From NCBI GenBank assembly GCA_030278955.1, contig JAOANR010000009.1, forward strand, positions 43,009,800-43,073,799: 64,000 bases of DNA. Reading direction: 5' to 3'. The first letter of the stretch is position 1; each line of letters opens with the position of its first letter. A program made the translations under genes and the position numbers. Of the stretch, positions 11,282 to 21,599 are shown in pieces. A model generated the notes under the pieces. That model was not told the origin of the DNA. It was given only the letters and a program-made list of their open reading frames with translations, and did no database searches. The DNA comes from Hygrophila difformis (Eukaryota > Streptophyta > Magnoliopsida > Lamiales > Acanthaceae).

Positions 11282-11298
11282 TCAGCACTACGTGCTGA
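11282..11298 (-). other. U5 stem-loop, LTR B1
   Basis: TCAGCAC and GTGCTGA pair over 7 bp around the loop TAC, followed by GTAAGTTAA on the plus strand. The stem differs from A and C but stays fully paired. Confidence 0.7.
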
Positions 11299-11553
11299 GT
11301 AAGTTAACACATACACAACTATGGGGTTTCAAAGCCATTATTTAATATTTAAAGAAAACATGTGCACGACACCACATAATTTAATTTATTATCTAACAAC
11401 AATTCAAACGACAGAGACTTCATAAGATCATAAATATAATTTGCAAAGCAATATAATTTATAGGACATAATTTGAAAGCATAATCCAAAAGGAACAATTT
11501 TCGAGTCTCCTAGTTTCATATCTCATGTCTCATGTTTCAAGTTTATGTTTCAT

Positions 11554-11791
11554 TTGCCATTCGGCAAGCTTTATATTTCGATTGCCTTCCGGCAAGCAGT
11601 ATATTTCAATTGCCTTTCGGCAAGCAAGATATTTCAATTGCCTTTCGGCAAGCAAGATATTTCAATTGCCTATCGGCAAGCAGGATATTTCAATTGCCTT
11701 TCGGCAAGCAAGATATTTCAATTGCCTTTCGGCAAGCAAGATATTTCAATTGCCTTTCGGCAAGCAGGATATTTCAATTGCCCTTCGGCAA
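11554..11791 (-). repeat. 28-bp tetraloop-hairpin array, LTR B1
   Basis: Nine units with a period of 28 bp. On the transcribed (minus) strand each unit reads TTGCC-loop-GGCAA. The loops, from 11554 rightward, are GAAT, GGAA, GAAA, GAAA, GATA, GAAA, GAAA, GAAA, GAAG. Six of nine fit GNRA. All nine stems are intact in this copy. Spacers read TTGAAATATC on the minus strand. Confidence 0.8.
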
Positions 11792-12847
11792 GCATCGTAT
11801 TTCATGTGCATTTTATTTCAAAGGAATTCCCAATCGTTTAAACCCCAAAGTCTAATTTCATGTTTCAACAAGATTTCAAGATTTCGTTTCCGGTATACCA
11901 CAGTTTACTCTAAAATTCGTCTAAAATCAGATTTAATTCCAAAAATTCCAAAGTTTCATATCTGACTCGGAAACATCAAGATCTACAACTTTCGTGTTTT
12001 AACTTTTTCAATCCGAAATACCTAAGTAGGTCAAAATCACCAATTTTCGCATAAGAAGAAATCTGTCCGAGTTTAATGCACCACAGTTTAAAGATTTCAA
12101 ATTCTACCATATCAATTCAACTCCAAATTTAATGAAATTTGACAGGGATCATCTTAAGACATTTATCTACAACTTTCATGTTCGGCCAAAGATCTAAAAC
12201 AGCCTAGATCCTATGTCAAAAACGTGATCAAGATCATTCCTAAGTTCTGTCCAAGATTTCAAGATCTAGAATCAAACAGTTCGGTTTCAACGGGTTTTCA
12301 CATACCAAATCAACTCCAAAAATTCTCAAATTTTTACAGTAGCTAGGTCTAAGTCTTAGGAACGTTTTTCGTGGTTTAAGTTTTTCCGTTTGAGTTCGTT
12401 TTACGGGTCGAAAAAATTGACCAAATCTGTTGCGTCGGTAGAAAGCCAAAGTGGACAGATTTATGGTTCTTGTTGAATCTTTTAGGTTTCGAATGTTTTA
12501 AAATCTCCCAAAACCATGTAAGGTTAACTTACAGTGTCTATGAACGTCGGGGATGTCTAGTTCGGAGGCGTGGCTTCCAGATCACCGTTTCTCCTCTCCG
12601 TTCGTCGGGTTCTACGATCTAGATTCGATACGGGTGTAGAAGGAAAAGAACCGAAGTTAGAATCCGTTTTCGGATTGAAACGTGAAAAGATTTATTGGAC
12701 TAGAGCTTACCACAACGTTTGGAGACCTTGGATTTTCGTCCAAAGCTGCTGCCTCCGTTTGGTGCTTTCCGTCGACTCCGAATTTAGGGTTTCGAACGTA
12801 TAGAAGATTGTAGGGTTTTGTAACCTTGTTTGGGGCTCCCAATGGGC

Positions 12848-12856
12848 TTATTTATA
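12848..12856 (-). promoter_or_regulatory. TATA box, LTR B1
   Basis: Minus strand TATAAATAA, just downstream of the CpG-rich U3 block. It implies U3 of about 0.6 kb and a long R-U5 of about 1.9 kb that includes the hairpin array. Confidence 0.65.
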
Positions 12857-13440
12857 GAATTCTCAATCCCTAGGGCGTCCACAACCGACCTAAAGGTCTG
12901 GAGTCGAGAGATGTTCAACCAAAAGTCGAAAAATCCGCGTTCGGGCGAGAAAATCTCGCTTGGTTTGTTGCTGCCAGAGTGGCGCGGTCGTGGCGCGGTT
13001 TAAGGCCATTAACCGCGCGGCCAGCGCGCCACTCACGCCTGGACTCCGGTCCGGGCGGGTCGTGCGATCCGTCGTGCTTTTCCGCCTCTCTTTCGGGTTT
13101 CTATCCCTCTATGCTCCCGAATTCCGATTTCCGGGGTATCTTCGGGTTTCTACTTTCTCTCTAAATTTATTCTCGGGTCTAATTGGATGTTTGGACTCGA
13201 ATCCTCGAGTTCATTAGTGTCGAGTTTCGGTGTATAATTTATTTACCTTTAATCCATCCTTTTATTTAATTAAATTCCTTTAATTCCTTTTTAAGTAAAA
13301 ATCTCATTTCTCATTTCCTTATCTTTATTTACTTCTTTTATTTGCTGGATTTATTTATTTACTTATGATATTTATTTTATCTATTATTTATTTATTTAAC
13401 TATTGTTTTATTTTATGTTGGAAAATTCTCGGGTATTACA

Positions 13441-13755
13441 GTCTACCCTCCTTAAGAATCAACTTCGTCATCGAAGTTGTGTTTCGGCTTTTCTCGTCTC
13501 GTGCTAAGGTCTTGTGTTTGTTTTATTATGTTGTGACTGAACTTAGAATTAAAACTTCTAAGCTGCCTACGTACCCGGTAAAGGGATCAAGCCATAACGT
13601 AGTTCAAAATTTTATTTGGGATACATATTGTCGAGCCAAAAAAAAATAATGCAACTACTTTATTACGGGGTATCACATCCTCTCCCCCTTAGGACTCCAG
13701 TTATGTCCCCATAACTGCCTATTCAGTACTCTCGAGAGGTTTCGGGTTTTGGTCT
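13441..13755 (-). other. element B internal 1: polypurine tract and relic of an older 3' end
   Basis: Next to the LTR the minus strand reads CTTAAGGAGGGTAGAC, a polypurine tract. About 230 bp further in, a second set appears: a degenerate LTR terminus (GGGGTATCACA, 13667-13677), a second polypurine relic (complement of TCCTCTCCCCCTTAGG, 13678-13693) and GTTATGTCCCCATAAC, which in element C is the last codons of pol. The segment at about 13545-13612 also matches the U3 start of C near 27113-27180. Confidence 0.75.
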
Positions 13756-14196
13756 TTATTCTGATGGTACTGGTGCCGTTGGTTGTTGCCACCACTCGTC
13801 GGCTTCGCCTCCTAAGTAATAGGTTGCTACTCGTATCTTTGCCTCATCAGGGCATTTGATAGCATCCAAGAGCTTATCAAATGTACGGATCCACCCCTCT
13901 AGTTTGGCGGGATCCTCCTGCCCATCATAACGTGGTGGTTGATAGGGATTCACCAACGCTAGATAGTTGGTTTGAGCTACGGGCGGAGTTACCGCTACAG
14001 GTGTCCTATGCACCTCCGCATTTCCTAATGCTACTAGGAATCCCTCTATCGTTTTTAAACGTGCTTCCATATTATTGGGCGCTTGAGGCACTTGCTCTCC
14101 TAGGTTCTGAGGACTTTCACTGTTGTTGGGCGTGTTGGACAGGTTAGCGTCAGTGCCGTTTGGACTCACCTTCCTTGGTTTCCTCCTAGGCGCCAT
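13756..14196 (-). CDS. element B gag fragment, copy 1 (146 aa)
   Basis: This is the N-terminal half of a chromovirus gag. A basic start (MAPRRKPRKVSPNG) is followed by a linker and the beginning of the Retrotrans_gag domain (QPPRYDGQEDPAKLEGWI, then FDKLLDAIKCPDEAKI and YYLGGEADEWW). It stops after WWQQPTAPVPSE, far short of the usual length of 400 or more residues, with no zinc knuckle. The start is the ATG after a leader of about 770 bp from the primer-binding site. Copy 2 differs by one residue (R/L in WI-R/L-TF). Whether the fragment is translated or functional is unknown. Confidence 0.8.
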   Translation of the reverse strand: MAPRRKPRKVSPNGTDANLSNTPNNSESPQNLGEQVPQAPNNMEARLKTIEGFLVALGNAEVHRTPVAVTPPVAQTNYLALVNPYQPPRYDGQEDPAKLEGWIRTFDKLLDAIKCPDEAKIRVATYYLGGEADEWWQQPTAPVPSE

Positions 14197-14969
14197 TCTC
14201 TGTTATAACGTGTATAGATTAGCTTATCTTGGTTTAGATAGATCGCTCGAACAAGACGTTTCGTAAATTTCAAATTTCAAATTTTCGGATTTGTTGTTTG
14301 GAAATCCAAACAAGATTTTTGGAATAGAGAGTGTTTTAATAAAGACTTGATTTTTATTGTTTCAAATAAGGAAATTTTCTAATTCGTACAAGGATAGGAA
14401 TGGCTAAAGCCGAGATTTGCTATGCTTAGGCGTGCGCTTAGATAAATGCGATCTAGGACTACGGCAAGATCAGTCTCTAGTGAGCGTTTCTAATTTGATG
14501 TCAAGCGTCTGAGTCATCTAGTGCGAGCAAAGGTCTAAGTTAATATCGCCAAGATTCTAGGTTAACTTCGCCAAGATTCCAAGTTAAAATTCGCCAAGAT
14601 TCTAAGTTAAAATTCGCCAAGATTCCAAGTTCTTTAAATAAAGAAGATGAAATATGCAAATGCAAGTGATGATTTCCCCCCAAAAATAATTCATGCACTA
14701 TATATATTTTTCCATGGGTTTTAAAATAAAAATTCATTTCCATGGAAATAATGCTTAAAAATTTTAAAATAATATTCAAAATCCTTGGACCTCTATATTG
14801 GGTCGAAATAATTATAATTTGGATAAAAGTAATTTTGGACTAGGAAAGTTTAAACTAAAAATTTTTGGGCTTCCATATAAATACTAATAGTTTAAAAATA
14901 ATAGTTTGAAAATAATAATAATTTAAAAATAATAATGGGTTTAAAAATAGTAGCTTAAAAATAGCCGGG
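14197..14969 (-). other. element B leader 1
   Basis: Untranslated leader between the primer-binding site and gag. It holds four direct repeats of about 23 bp (TTCGCCAAGATTCCAAGTTA type, about 14546-14635) and an AT-rich stretch with TTTAAAAATAATA-type repeats at 14880-14960. The part near the primer site resembles the leader of C (TTGGACCTCTATATTGGG in B, TTGGGCCTCTATAGTGGG in C). Confidence 0.65.
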
Positions 14970-14981
14970 GCTCTGATACCA
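14970..14981 (-). other. primer-binding site 1, element B (iMet)
   Basis: Minus strand TGGTATCAGAGC, the standard complement of the initiator methionine tRNA 3' end, three bases from the LTR at 14985. Confidence 0.92.
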
Positions 14982-15368
14982 CATTGTAACACCCCGGTTT
15001 TTGGTCACCCAGGTCGGGATGTCACCTCCACACCTCCCTAGCAAGACACGGTTTCTCCGAGCTTACTAAAGAGATGCAAGACTATGGTTTTTCAGTATTT
15101 AAAACATTCAAACAGCCCATTTATATATAATTTAAAGATAATACATCAAGTTGCGGCGGAAAATAATATTTACATATATGTATCGCAGCGGAATTTAAAT
15201 ATAGGGCCAACATGGCCTAATCACGGGTTAAACAGGCCCGTTCATGCAAGATCTAGTCTAATACAAAAAAATTCAAAATAATATATCATCCCAAGCTTCC
15301 CGTGTATGCATATGACGATGCATAATTCTCAACTCTGGAAGAAAAGAAAAGAGAAAATATGGTTTGGG

Positions 15369-15385
15369 TCAGCACTACGTGCTGA
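15369..15385 (-). other. U5 stem-loop, LTR B2
   Basis: Identical to the 11282 copy: TCAGCAC/GTGCTGA with loop TAC. Confidence 0.7.
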
Positions 15386-15640
15386 GTAAGTTAACACATA
15401 CACAACTATGGGGTTTCAAAGCCATTATTTAATATTTAAAGAAAACATGTGCACGACACCACATAATTTAATTTATTATCTAACAACAATTCAAACGACA
15501 GAGACTTCATAAGATCATAAATATAATTTGCAAAGCAATATAATTTATAGGACATAATTTGAAAGCATAATCCAAAAGGAACAATTTTCGAGTCTCCTAG
15601 TTTCATATCTCATGTCTCATGTTTCAAGTTTATGTTTCAT

Positions 15641-15878
15641 TTGCCATTCGGCAAGCTTTATATTTCGATTGCCTTCCGGCAAGCAGTATATTTCAATTGC
15701 CTTTCGGCAAGCAAGATATTTCAATTGCCTTTCGGCAAGCAAGATATTTCAATTGCCTATCGGCAAGCAGGATATTTCAATTGCCTTTCGGCAAGCAAGA
15801 TATTTCAATTGCCTTTCGGCAAGCAAGATATTTCAATTGCCTTTCGGCAAGCAGGATATTTCAATTGCCCTTCGGCAA
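15641..15878 (-). repeat. 28-bp tetraloop-hairpin array, LTR B2
   Basis: Nine units, same order of loops as in LTR 1; all stems TTGCC/GGCAA intact. Confidence 0.8.
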
Positions 15879-16935
15879 GCATCGTATTTCATGTGTATTT
15901 TATTTCAAAGGAATTCCCAATCGTTTAAACCCCAAAGGCTAATTTCATGTTTCAACAAGATTTCAAGATTTCGTTTCCGGTATACCACAGTTTACTCTAA
16001 AATTCGTCTAAAATCAGATTTAATTCCAAAAATTCCAAAATTTCATATCTGACTCGGAAACATCAAGATCTCCAACTTTCGTGTTTTAACTTTTTCAATC
16101 CGAAATACCTAAGTAGGTCAAAATCACCAATTTTCGCATAAGAAGAAATCTGTCCGAGTTTAATGCACCACAGTTTAAAGATTTCAAATTCTACCATATC
16201 AATTCAACTCCAAATTTAATGAAATTTGACAGGGATCATCTTAAGACATTTATCTACAACTTTCATGTTCGGCCAAAGATCTAAAACAGCCTAGATCCTA
16301 TGTCAAAAACGTGATCAAGATCATTCCTAAGTTCTGTCCAAGATTTCAAGATCTAGAATCAAACAGTTCGGTTTCAACGGGTTTTCACATATCAAATCAA
16401 CTCCAAAAATTCTCAAATTTTTACAGTAGCTAGGTCTAAGTCTTAGGAACGTTTTTCGTGGTTTAAGTTTTTCCGTTTGAGTTTGTTTTAAGGGTCGGAA
16501 AAATTCACCAAATCTATTGCGTCGGTAGAAAGCAAAAGTGGACAGATTTATGGTTCTTGTTGAATCTTTTAGGTTTCGAATGTTTTAAAATCTCCCAAAA
16601 CCATGTAAGGTTAACTTACAGTGTCTATGAACGTCGGGGATGTCTAGTTCGGAGGCGTGGCTACCAGATCACCGTTTCTCCTCTCCGTTCATCGGGTTCT
16701 ACGATCTAGATTCGATACGGGGTGTAGAAGGAAAAGAACCGAAGTTAGAATCCATTTTCGGATTGAAAAGTGAAAAGATTTATTGGACTAGAGCTTACCA
16801 CAACGTTTGGAGACCTTGGATTTTCGTCCAAAGCTGCTGCCTCCGTTTGGTGCTTTCCGTCGACTCCGAATTTAGGGTTTCGAACGTATAGAAGATTGTA
16901 GGGTTTTGTAACATTGTTTGGGGCTCCCAAGGGGC

Positions 16936-16944
16936 TTATTTATA
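16936..16944 (-). promoter_or_regulatory. TATA box, LTR B2
   Basis: Minus strand TATAAATAA, at the same position as in LTR 1. Confidence 0.65.
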
Positions 16945-17528
16945 GAATTTTCAATCCCTAGGGCGTCCACAACCGACCTAAAGGTCTGGAGTCGAGAGAT
17001 GTTCAACCGAAAGTCGAAAAATCCGCGTTCGGGCGAGAAAATCTCGCTTGGTTTGTTGCTGCCAGAGTGGCGCGGTCGTGGCGCGGTCTAAGGCCATTAA
17101 CCGCGCGGCCAGCGCGCCACTCACGCCTGGACTCCGGTCCGGGCGGGTCGTGCGATCCGTCGTGCTTTTCCGCCTCTCTTTCGGGTTTCTATCCCTCTAT
17201 GCTCCCGAATTCCGATTTCCGGGGTATCTTCGGGTTTCTACTTTCTCTCTAAATTTATTCTCGGGTCTAATTGGATGTTTGGACTCGAATTCTCGAGTTC
17301 ATTAGTGTCGAGTTTCGGTGTATAATTTATTTACCTTTAATCCATCCTTTTATTTAATTAAATTCCTTTAATTCCTTTTTAAGTAAAAATCTCATTTCTC
17401 ATTTCCTTATCTTTATTTACTTCTTTTATTTGCTGGATTTATTTATTTACTTATGATATTTATTTTATCTATTATTTATTTATTTAACTATTGTTTTATT
17501 TTATGTTGGAAAATTCTCGGGTATTACA

Positions 17529-17844
17529 GTCTACCCTCCTTAAGAATCAACTTCGTCCTCGAAGTTGTGTTTCGGCTTTTCTCGTCTCGTGCTAAGGTCT
17601 TGTGTTTGTTTTATTATGTTGTGACTGAACTTAGAATTAAAACTTCTAAGCTGCCTACGTACCCGGTAAAGGGATCAAGCCATAACGTAGTTCAAAATTT
17701 TATTTGGGATACATATTGTCGAGCCAAAAAAAAAATAATGCAACTACTTTATTACGGGGTATCACATCCTCTCCCCCTTAGGACTCCAGTTATGTCCCCA
17801 TAACTGCCTATTCAGTACTCTCGAGAGGTTTCGGGTTTTGGTCT
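17529..17844 (-). other. element B internal 2: polypurine tract and relic 3' end
   Basis: Near-identical to 13441-13755, with the same double 3'-end structure. The older LTR terminus relic is at 17756-17766 and the older polypurine relic at 17767-17782. Confidence 0.75.
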
Positions 17845-18285
17845 TTATTCTGATGGTACTGGTGCCGTTGGTTGTTGCCACCACTCGTCGGCTTCGCCTC
17901 CTAAGTAATAGGTTGCTACTCGTATCTTTGCCTCATCAGGGCATTTGATAGCATCCAAGAGCTTATCAAATGTTAGGATCCACCCCTCTAGTTTGGCGGG
18001 ATCCTCCTGCCCATCATAACGTGGTGGTTGATAGGGATTCACCAACGCTAGATAGTTGGTTTGAGCTACGGGCGGAGTTACCGCTACAGGTGTCCTATGC
18101 ACCTCCGCATTTCCTAATGCTACTAGGAATCCCTCTATCGTTTTTAAACGTGCTTCCATATTATTGGGCGCTTGAGGCACTTGCTCTCCTAGGTTCTGAG
18201 GACTTTCACTGTTGTTGGGCGTGTTGGACAGGTTAGCGTCAGTGCCGTTTGGACTCACCTTCCTTGGTTTCCTCCTAGGCGCCAT
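17845..18285 (-). CDS. element B gag fragment, copy 2 (146 aa)
   Basis: The second copy of the truncated gag, same length and boundaries as the copy at 13756-14196 and one residue different (WILTF instead of WIRTF). Both copies stay open, although this may only reflect a recent duplication of the whole LTR-internal unit. The N-terminal basic stretch and the start of the Retrotrans_gag fold are present; the C-terminal half and zinc knuckle are missing. Confidence 0.8.
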   Translation of the reverse strand: MAPRRKPRKVSPNGTDANLSNTPNNSESPQNLGEQVPQAPNNMEARLKTIEGFLVALGNAEVHRTPVAVTPPVAQTNYLALVNPYQPPRYDGQEDPAKLEGWILTFDKLLDAIKCPDEAKIRVATYYLGGEADEWWQQPTAPVPSE

Positions 18286-19055
18286 TCTCTGTTATAACGT
18301 GTATATTAGCTTATCTTGGTTTAGATAGATCGCTCGAACAAGACGTTTCGTAAATTTCAAATTTCAAATTTTCGGATTAGTTGTTTGGAAATCCAAACAA
18401 GATTTTTGGAATAGAGAGTGTTTTAATAAAGACTTGATTTTTATTGTTTCAAATAAGGAAATTTTCTAATTCGTACAAGGATAGGAATGGCTAAAGCCGA
18501 GATTTGCTATGCTTAGGCGTGCGCTTAGATAAATGCGATCTAGGACTACGGCAAGATCAGTCTCTAGTGAGCGTTTCTAATTTGATGTCAAGCGTCTGAG
18601 TCATCTAGTGCGAGCAAAGGTCTAAGTTAATATCGCCAAGATTCTAGGTTAACTTCGCCAAGATTCCAAGTTAAAATTCGCCAAGATTCTAAGTTAAAAT
18701 TCGCCAAGATTCCAAGTTCTTTAAATAAAGAAGATGAAATATGCAAATGCAAGTGATGATTTCCCCCCAAAAATAATTCATGCACTATATATATTTTTCC
18801 ATGGGTTTTAAAATAAAAATTCATTTCCATGGAAATAATGCTTAAAAATTTTAAAATAATATTCAAAATCCTTGGACCTCTATATTGGGTCGAAATAATT
18901 ATAATTTGGATAAAAGTAATTTTGGACTAGGAAAGTTTAAACTAAAAATTTTTGGGCTTCCATATAAATACTAATAGTTTAAAAATAATAGTTTGAAAAT
19001 AATAATAATTTAAAAATAATAATGGGTTTAAAAATAGTAGCTTAAAAATAGCCGG
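18286..19055 (-). other. element B leader 2
   Basis: Near-identical to leader 1, including the four 23-bp repeats at about 18632-18721. Confidence 0.65.
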
Positions 19056-19067
19056 GCTCTGATACCA
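19056..19067 (-). other. primer-binding site 2, element B (iMet)
   Basis: Minus strand TGGTATCAGAGC, three bases from LTR 3. Confidence 0.92.
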
Positions 19068-19455
19068 CATTGTAACACCCCGGTTTTTGGTCACCCAGGT
19101 CGGGATGTCACCGCCACACCTCCCTAGCAAGACACGGTTTCTCCGAGCTTACTAAAGAGATGCAAGGCTATGGTTTTTCAGTATTTAAAACATTCAAACA
19201 GCCCATTTATATATAATTTAAAGATAATACATCAAGTTGCAGCGGAAAATAAAATTTACATATATGTATCGCAGCGGAATTTAAATATAGGGCCAACATG
19301 GCCTAATCACGGGTTAAACAGGCCCGTTCATGCAAGATCTAGTCTAATACAAAAAAATTCAAAATAATATATCATCCCAAGCTTCCCGTGTATGCATATG
19401 ACGATGCATAATTCTCAACTCTGGAAGAAAAAGAAAAGAGAAAATATGGTTTGGG

Positions 19456-19472
19456 TCAGCACTACGTGCTGA
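19456..19472 (-). other. U5 stem-loop, LTR B3
   Basis: TCAGCAC/GTGCTGA, loop TAC, as in the other two LTRs. Confidence 0.7.
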
Positions 19473-19727
19473 GTAAGTTAACACATACACAACTATGGGG
19501 TTTCAAAGCCATTATTTAATATTTAAAGAAAACATGTGCACGACACCACATAATTTAATTTATTATCTAACAACCATTCAAACGACAGAGACTTCATAAG
19601 ATCATAAATATAATTTGCAAAGCAATATAATTTATAGGACATAATTTGAAAGCATAATCCAAAAGGAACAATTTTCGAGTCTCCTAGTTTCATATCTCAT
19701 GTCTCATGTTTCAAGTTTATGTTTCAT

Positions 19728-19965
19728 TTGCCATTCGGCAAGCTTTATATTTCGATTGCCTTCCGGCAAGCAGTATATTTCAATTGTCTTTCGGCAAGCA
19801 AGATATTTCAATTGCCTTTCGGCAAGCAAGATATTTCAATTGCCTATCGGCAAGCAGGATATTTCAATTGCCTTTCGGCAAGCAAGATATTTCAATTGCC
19901 TTTCGGCAAGCAAGATATTTCAATTGCCTTTCGGCAAGCAGGATATTTCAATTGCCCTTCGGCAA
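19728..19965 (-). repeat. 28-bp tetraloop-hairpin array, LTR B3
   Basis: Nine units. The third carries TTGTC instead of TTGCC on the plus strand, which breaks one stem pair; the other eight stems are intact. Confidence 0.78.
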
Positions 19966-21021
19966 GCATCGTATTTCATGTGTATTTTATTTCAAAGGAA
20001 TTCCCAATCGTTTAAACCCCAAAGGCTAATTTCATGTTTCAACAAGATTTCAAGATTTCGTTTCCGGTATACCACAGTTTACTCTAAAATTCGTCTAAAA
20101 TCAGATTTAATTCCAAAAATTCCAAAATTTCATATCTGACTCGGAAACATCAAGATCTACAACTTTCGTGTTTTAACTTTTTCAATCCGAAATTCCTAGG
20201 TAGGTCAAAATCACCAATTTTCGCATAAGAAGAAATCTGTCCGAGTTTAATGCACCACAGTTTAACGATTTCAAATTCTACCATATCAATTCAACTCCAA
20301 ATTTAATGAAATTTGACAGGGATCATCTTAAGACATTTATCTACAACTTTCATGTTCGGCCAAAGATCTAAAACAACCTAGATCCTATGTCAAAAACGTG
20401 ATCAAGATCATTCCTAAGTTCTGTCCAAGATTTCAAGATCTAGAATCAAACAGTTCGGTTTCAACGGGTTTTCACATACCAAATCAACTCCAAAAATTCT
20501 CAAATTTTTACAGTGGCTAGGTCTATGTCTTAGGAACGTTTTTTGTGGTTTAAGTTTTTCCGTTTGAGTTCGTTTTAAGGGTCGGAAAAATTCACCAAAT
20601 CTGTTGCATCGGTAGAAAGCAAAAGTGGACAGATTTATGGTTCTTGTTGAATCTTTTAGGTTTCGAATGTTTTAAAATCTCCCAAAACATGTAAGGTTAA
20701 CTTACAGTGTCTATGAACGTCGGGGATGTCTAGTTCGGAGGCGTGGCTTCCAGATCACCGTTTCTCCTCTCCGTTCGTCGTGTTCTACGATCTAGATTCG
20801 ATACGGGGTGTAGAAGGAAAAGAACCGAAGTTAGAATCCATTTTCGGATTGAAACGTGAAAAGATTTATTGGACTAGAGCTTACCACAACGTTTGGAGAC
20901 CTTGGATTTTCGTCCAAAGCTGCTGCCTCCGTTTGGTGCTTTCCGTCGACTCCGAATTTAGGGTTTCGAACGTATAGAAGATTGTAGGGTTTTGTAACCT
21001 TGTTTGGGGCTCCCAAGGGGC

Positions 21022-21030
21022 TTATTTATA
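21022..21030 (-). promoter_or_regulatory. TATA box, LTR B3
   Basis: Minus strand TATAAATAA. As this LTR is the 5' one in element orientation, this is the copy placed to drive the element. Confidence 0.65.
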
Positions 21031-21599
21031 GAATTCTCAATCCCTAGGGCGTCCACAACCGACCTAAAGGTCTGGAGTCGAGAGATGTTCAACCGAAAGT
21101 CGAAAAATCCGCGTTCGGGCGAGAAAATCTCGCTTGGTTTGTTGCTGCCAGAGTGGCGCGGTCGTGGCGCGGTCTAAGGCCATTAACCGCGCGGCCAGCG
21201 CGCCACTCATGCCTGGACTCCGGTCCGGGCGGGTCGTGCGATCCGTCGTGCTTTTCCGCCTCTCTTTCGGGTTTCTATCCCTCTATGCTCTCGAATTCCG
21301 ATTTCCGGGGTATCTTCGGGTTTCTACTTTCTCTCTAAATTTATTCTCGGGTCTAATTGGATGTTTGGACTCGAATCCTCGAGTTCATTAGTGTCGAGTT
21401 TTGGTGTATAATTTATTTACCTTTAATCCATCCTTTTATTTAATTAAATTCCTTTAATTCCTTTTTAAGTAAAAATCTCATTTCTCATTTCCTTATCTTT
21501 ATTTACTTCTTTTATTTGCTGGATTTATTTATTTACTTATGATATTTATTTAACTATTGTTTTATTTTATGTTGGAAAATTCTCGGGTATTACACCTGG

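Larger units (their letters stand above)
10897..13440 (-). repeat. element B, LTR 1 (2,544 bp)
   Basis: TGTAACACCCCGG to GGGTATTACA. It contains the U5 stem-loop, the GNRA-type hairpin array, degenerate leader repeats, a TATA box and a CpG-rich U3 block (about 12955-13075). It differs from LTRs 2 and 3 by scattered substitutions (for example near 11807, 11851 and 12408-12420). Overlapping frames at 11525-11965 are translated repeats, not genes. Confidence 0.93.
14985..17528 (-). repeat. element B, LTR 2 (2,544 bp)
   Basis: Same length and organisation as LTR 1. It shares some variants with LTR 3 and has private ones, for example in the first 150 bp (CCTCCACACC, AAGACTATGG, GTTGCGGCGG). It serves as the inner LTR shared by both internal regions. 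Confidence 0.93.
10897..21594 (-). mobile_element. element B: three-LTR gag-only chromovirus derivative
   Basis: The order is LTR 10897-13440, internal 13441-14984, LTR 14985-17528, internal 17529-19070, LTR 19071-21594. The perfect duplication CCTGG (10892-10896 and 21595-21599) flanks only the outer ends, so the three LTRs are one insertion. The orientation is minus, from two iMet primer-binding sites and TATA boxes. Each internal region is about 1.54 kb and encodes only a gag fragment, with no protease, reverse transcriptase or integrase. The tandem form probably arose by unequal recombination between LTRs of related copies. B is non-autonomous and resembles C in termini, leader and primer site. 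Confidence 0.93.
19071..21594 (-). repeat. element B, LTR 3 (2,524 bp)
   Basis: The outer (5', in element orientation) LTR. It is 20 bp shorter than LTRs 1 and 2 because of a deletion in the AT-rich repeat near 21545. It ends TTACA at 21594, next to the CCTGG duplication. Confidence 0.93.

Noticed and set aside
11554..11791. Regular 28-bp repeats resembling a CRISPR array
   Set aside because: There are no unique spacers, the whole 28-bp unit repeats, and the context is a plant LTR.
11525..11965. Three overlapping plus-strand ORFs (also at 15612-16052 and 19699-20139)
   Set aside because: They are the 28-bp hairpin array of LTR B read in all three frames, since the unit length shifts frame each copy. 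They lie antisense to the element.
14970..14981. tRNA gene fragments at the primer-binding sites
   Set aside because: Only 12-18 bases match, exactly at LTR junctions; these are primer sites, not tRNA genes.
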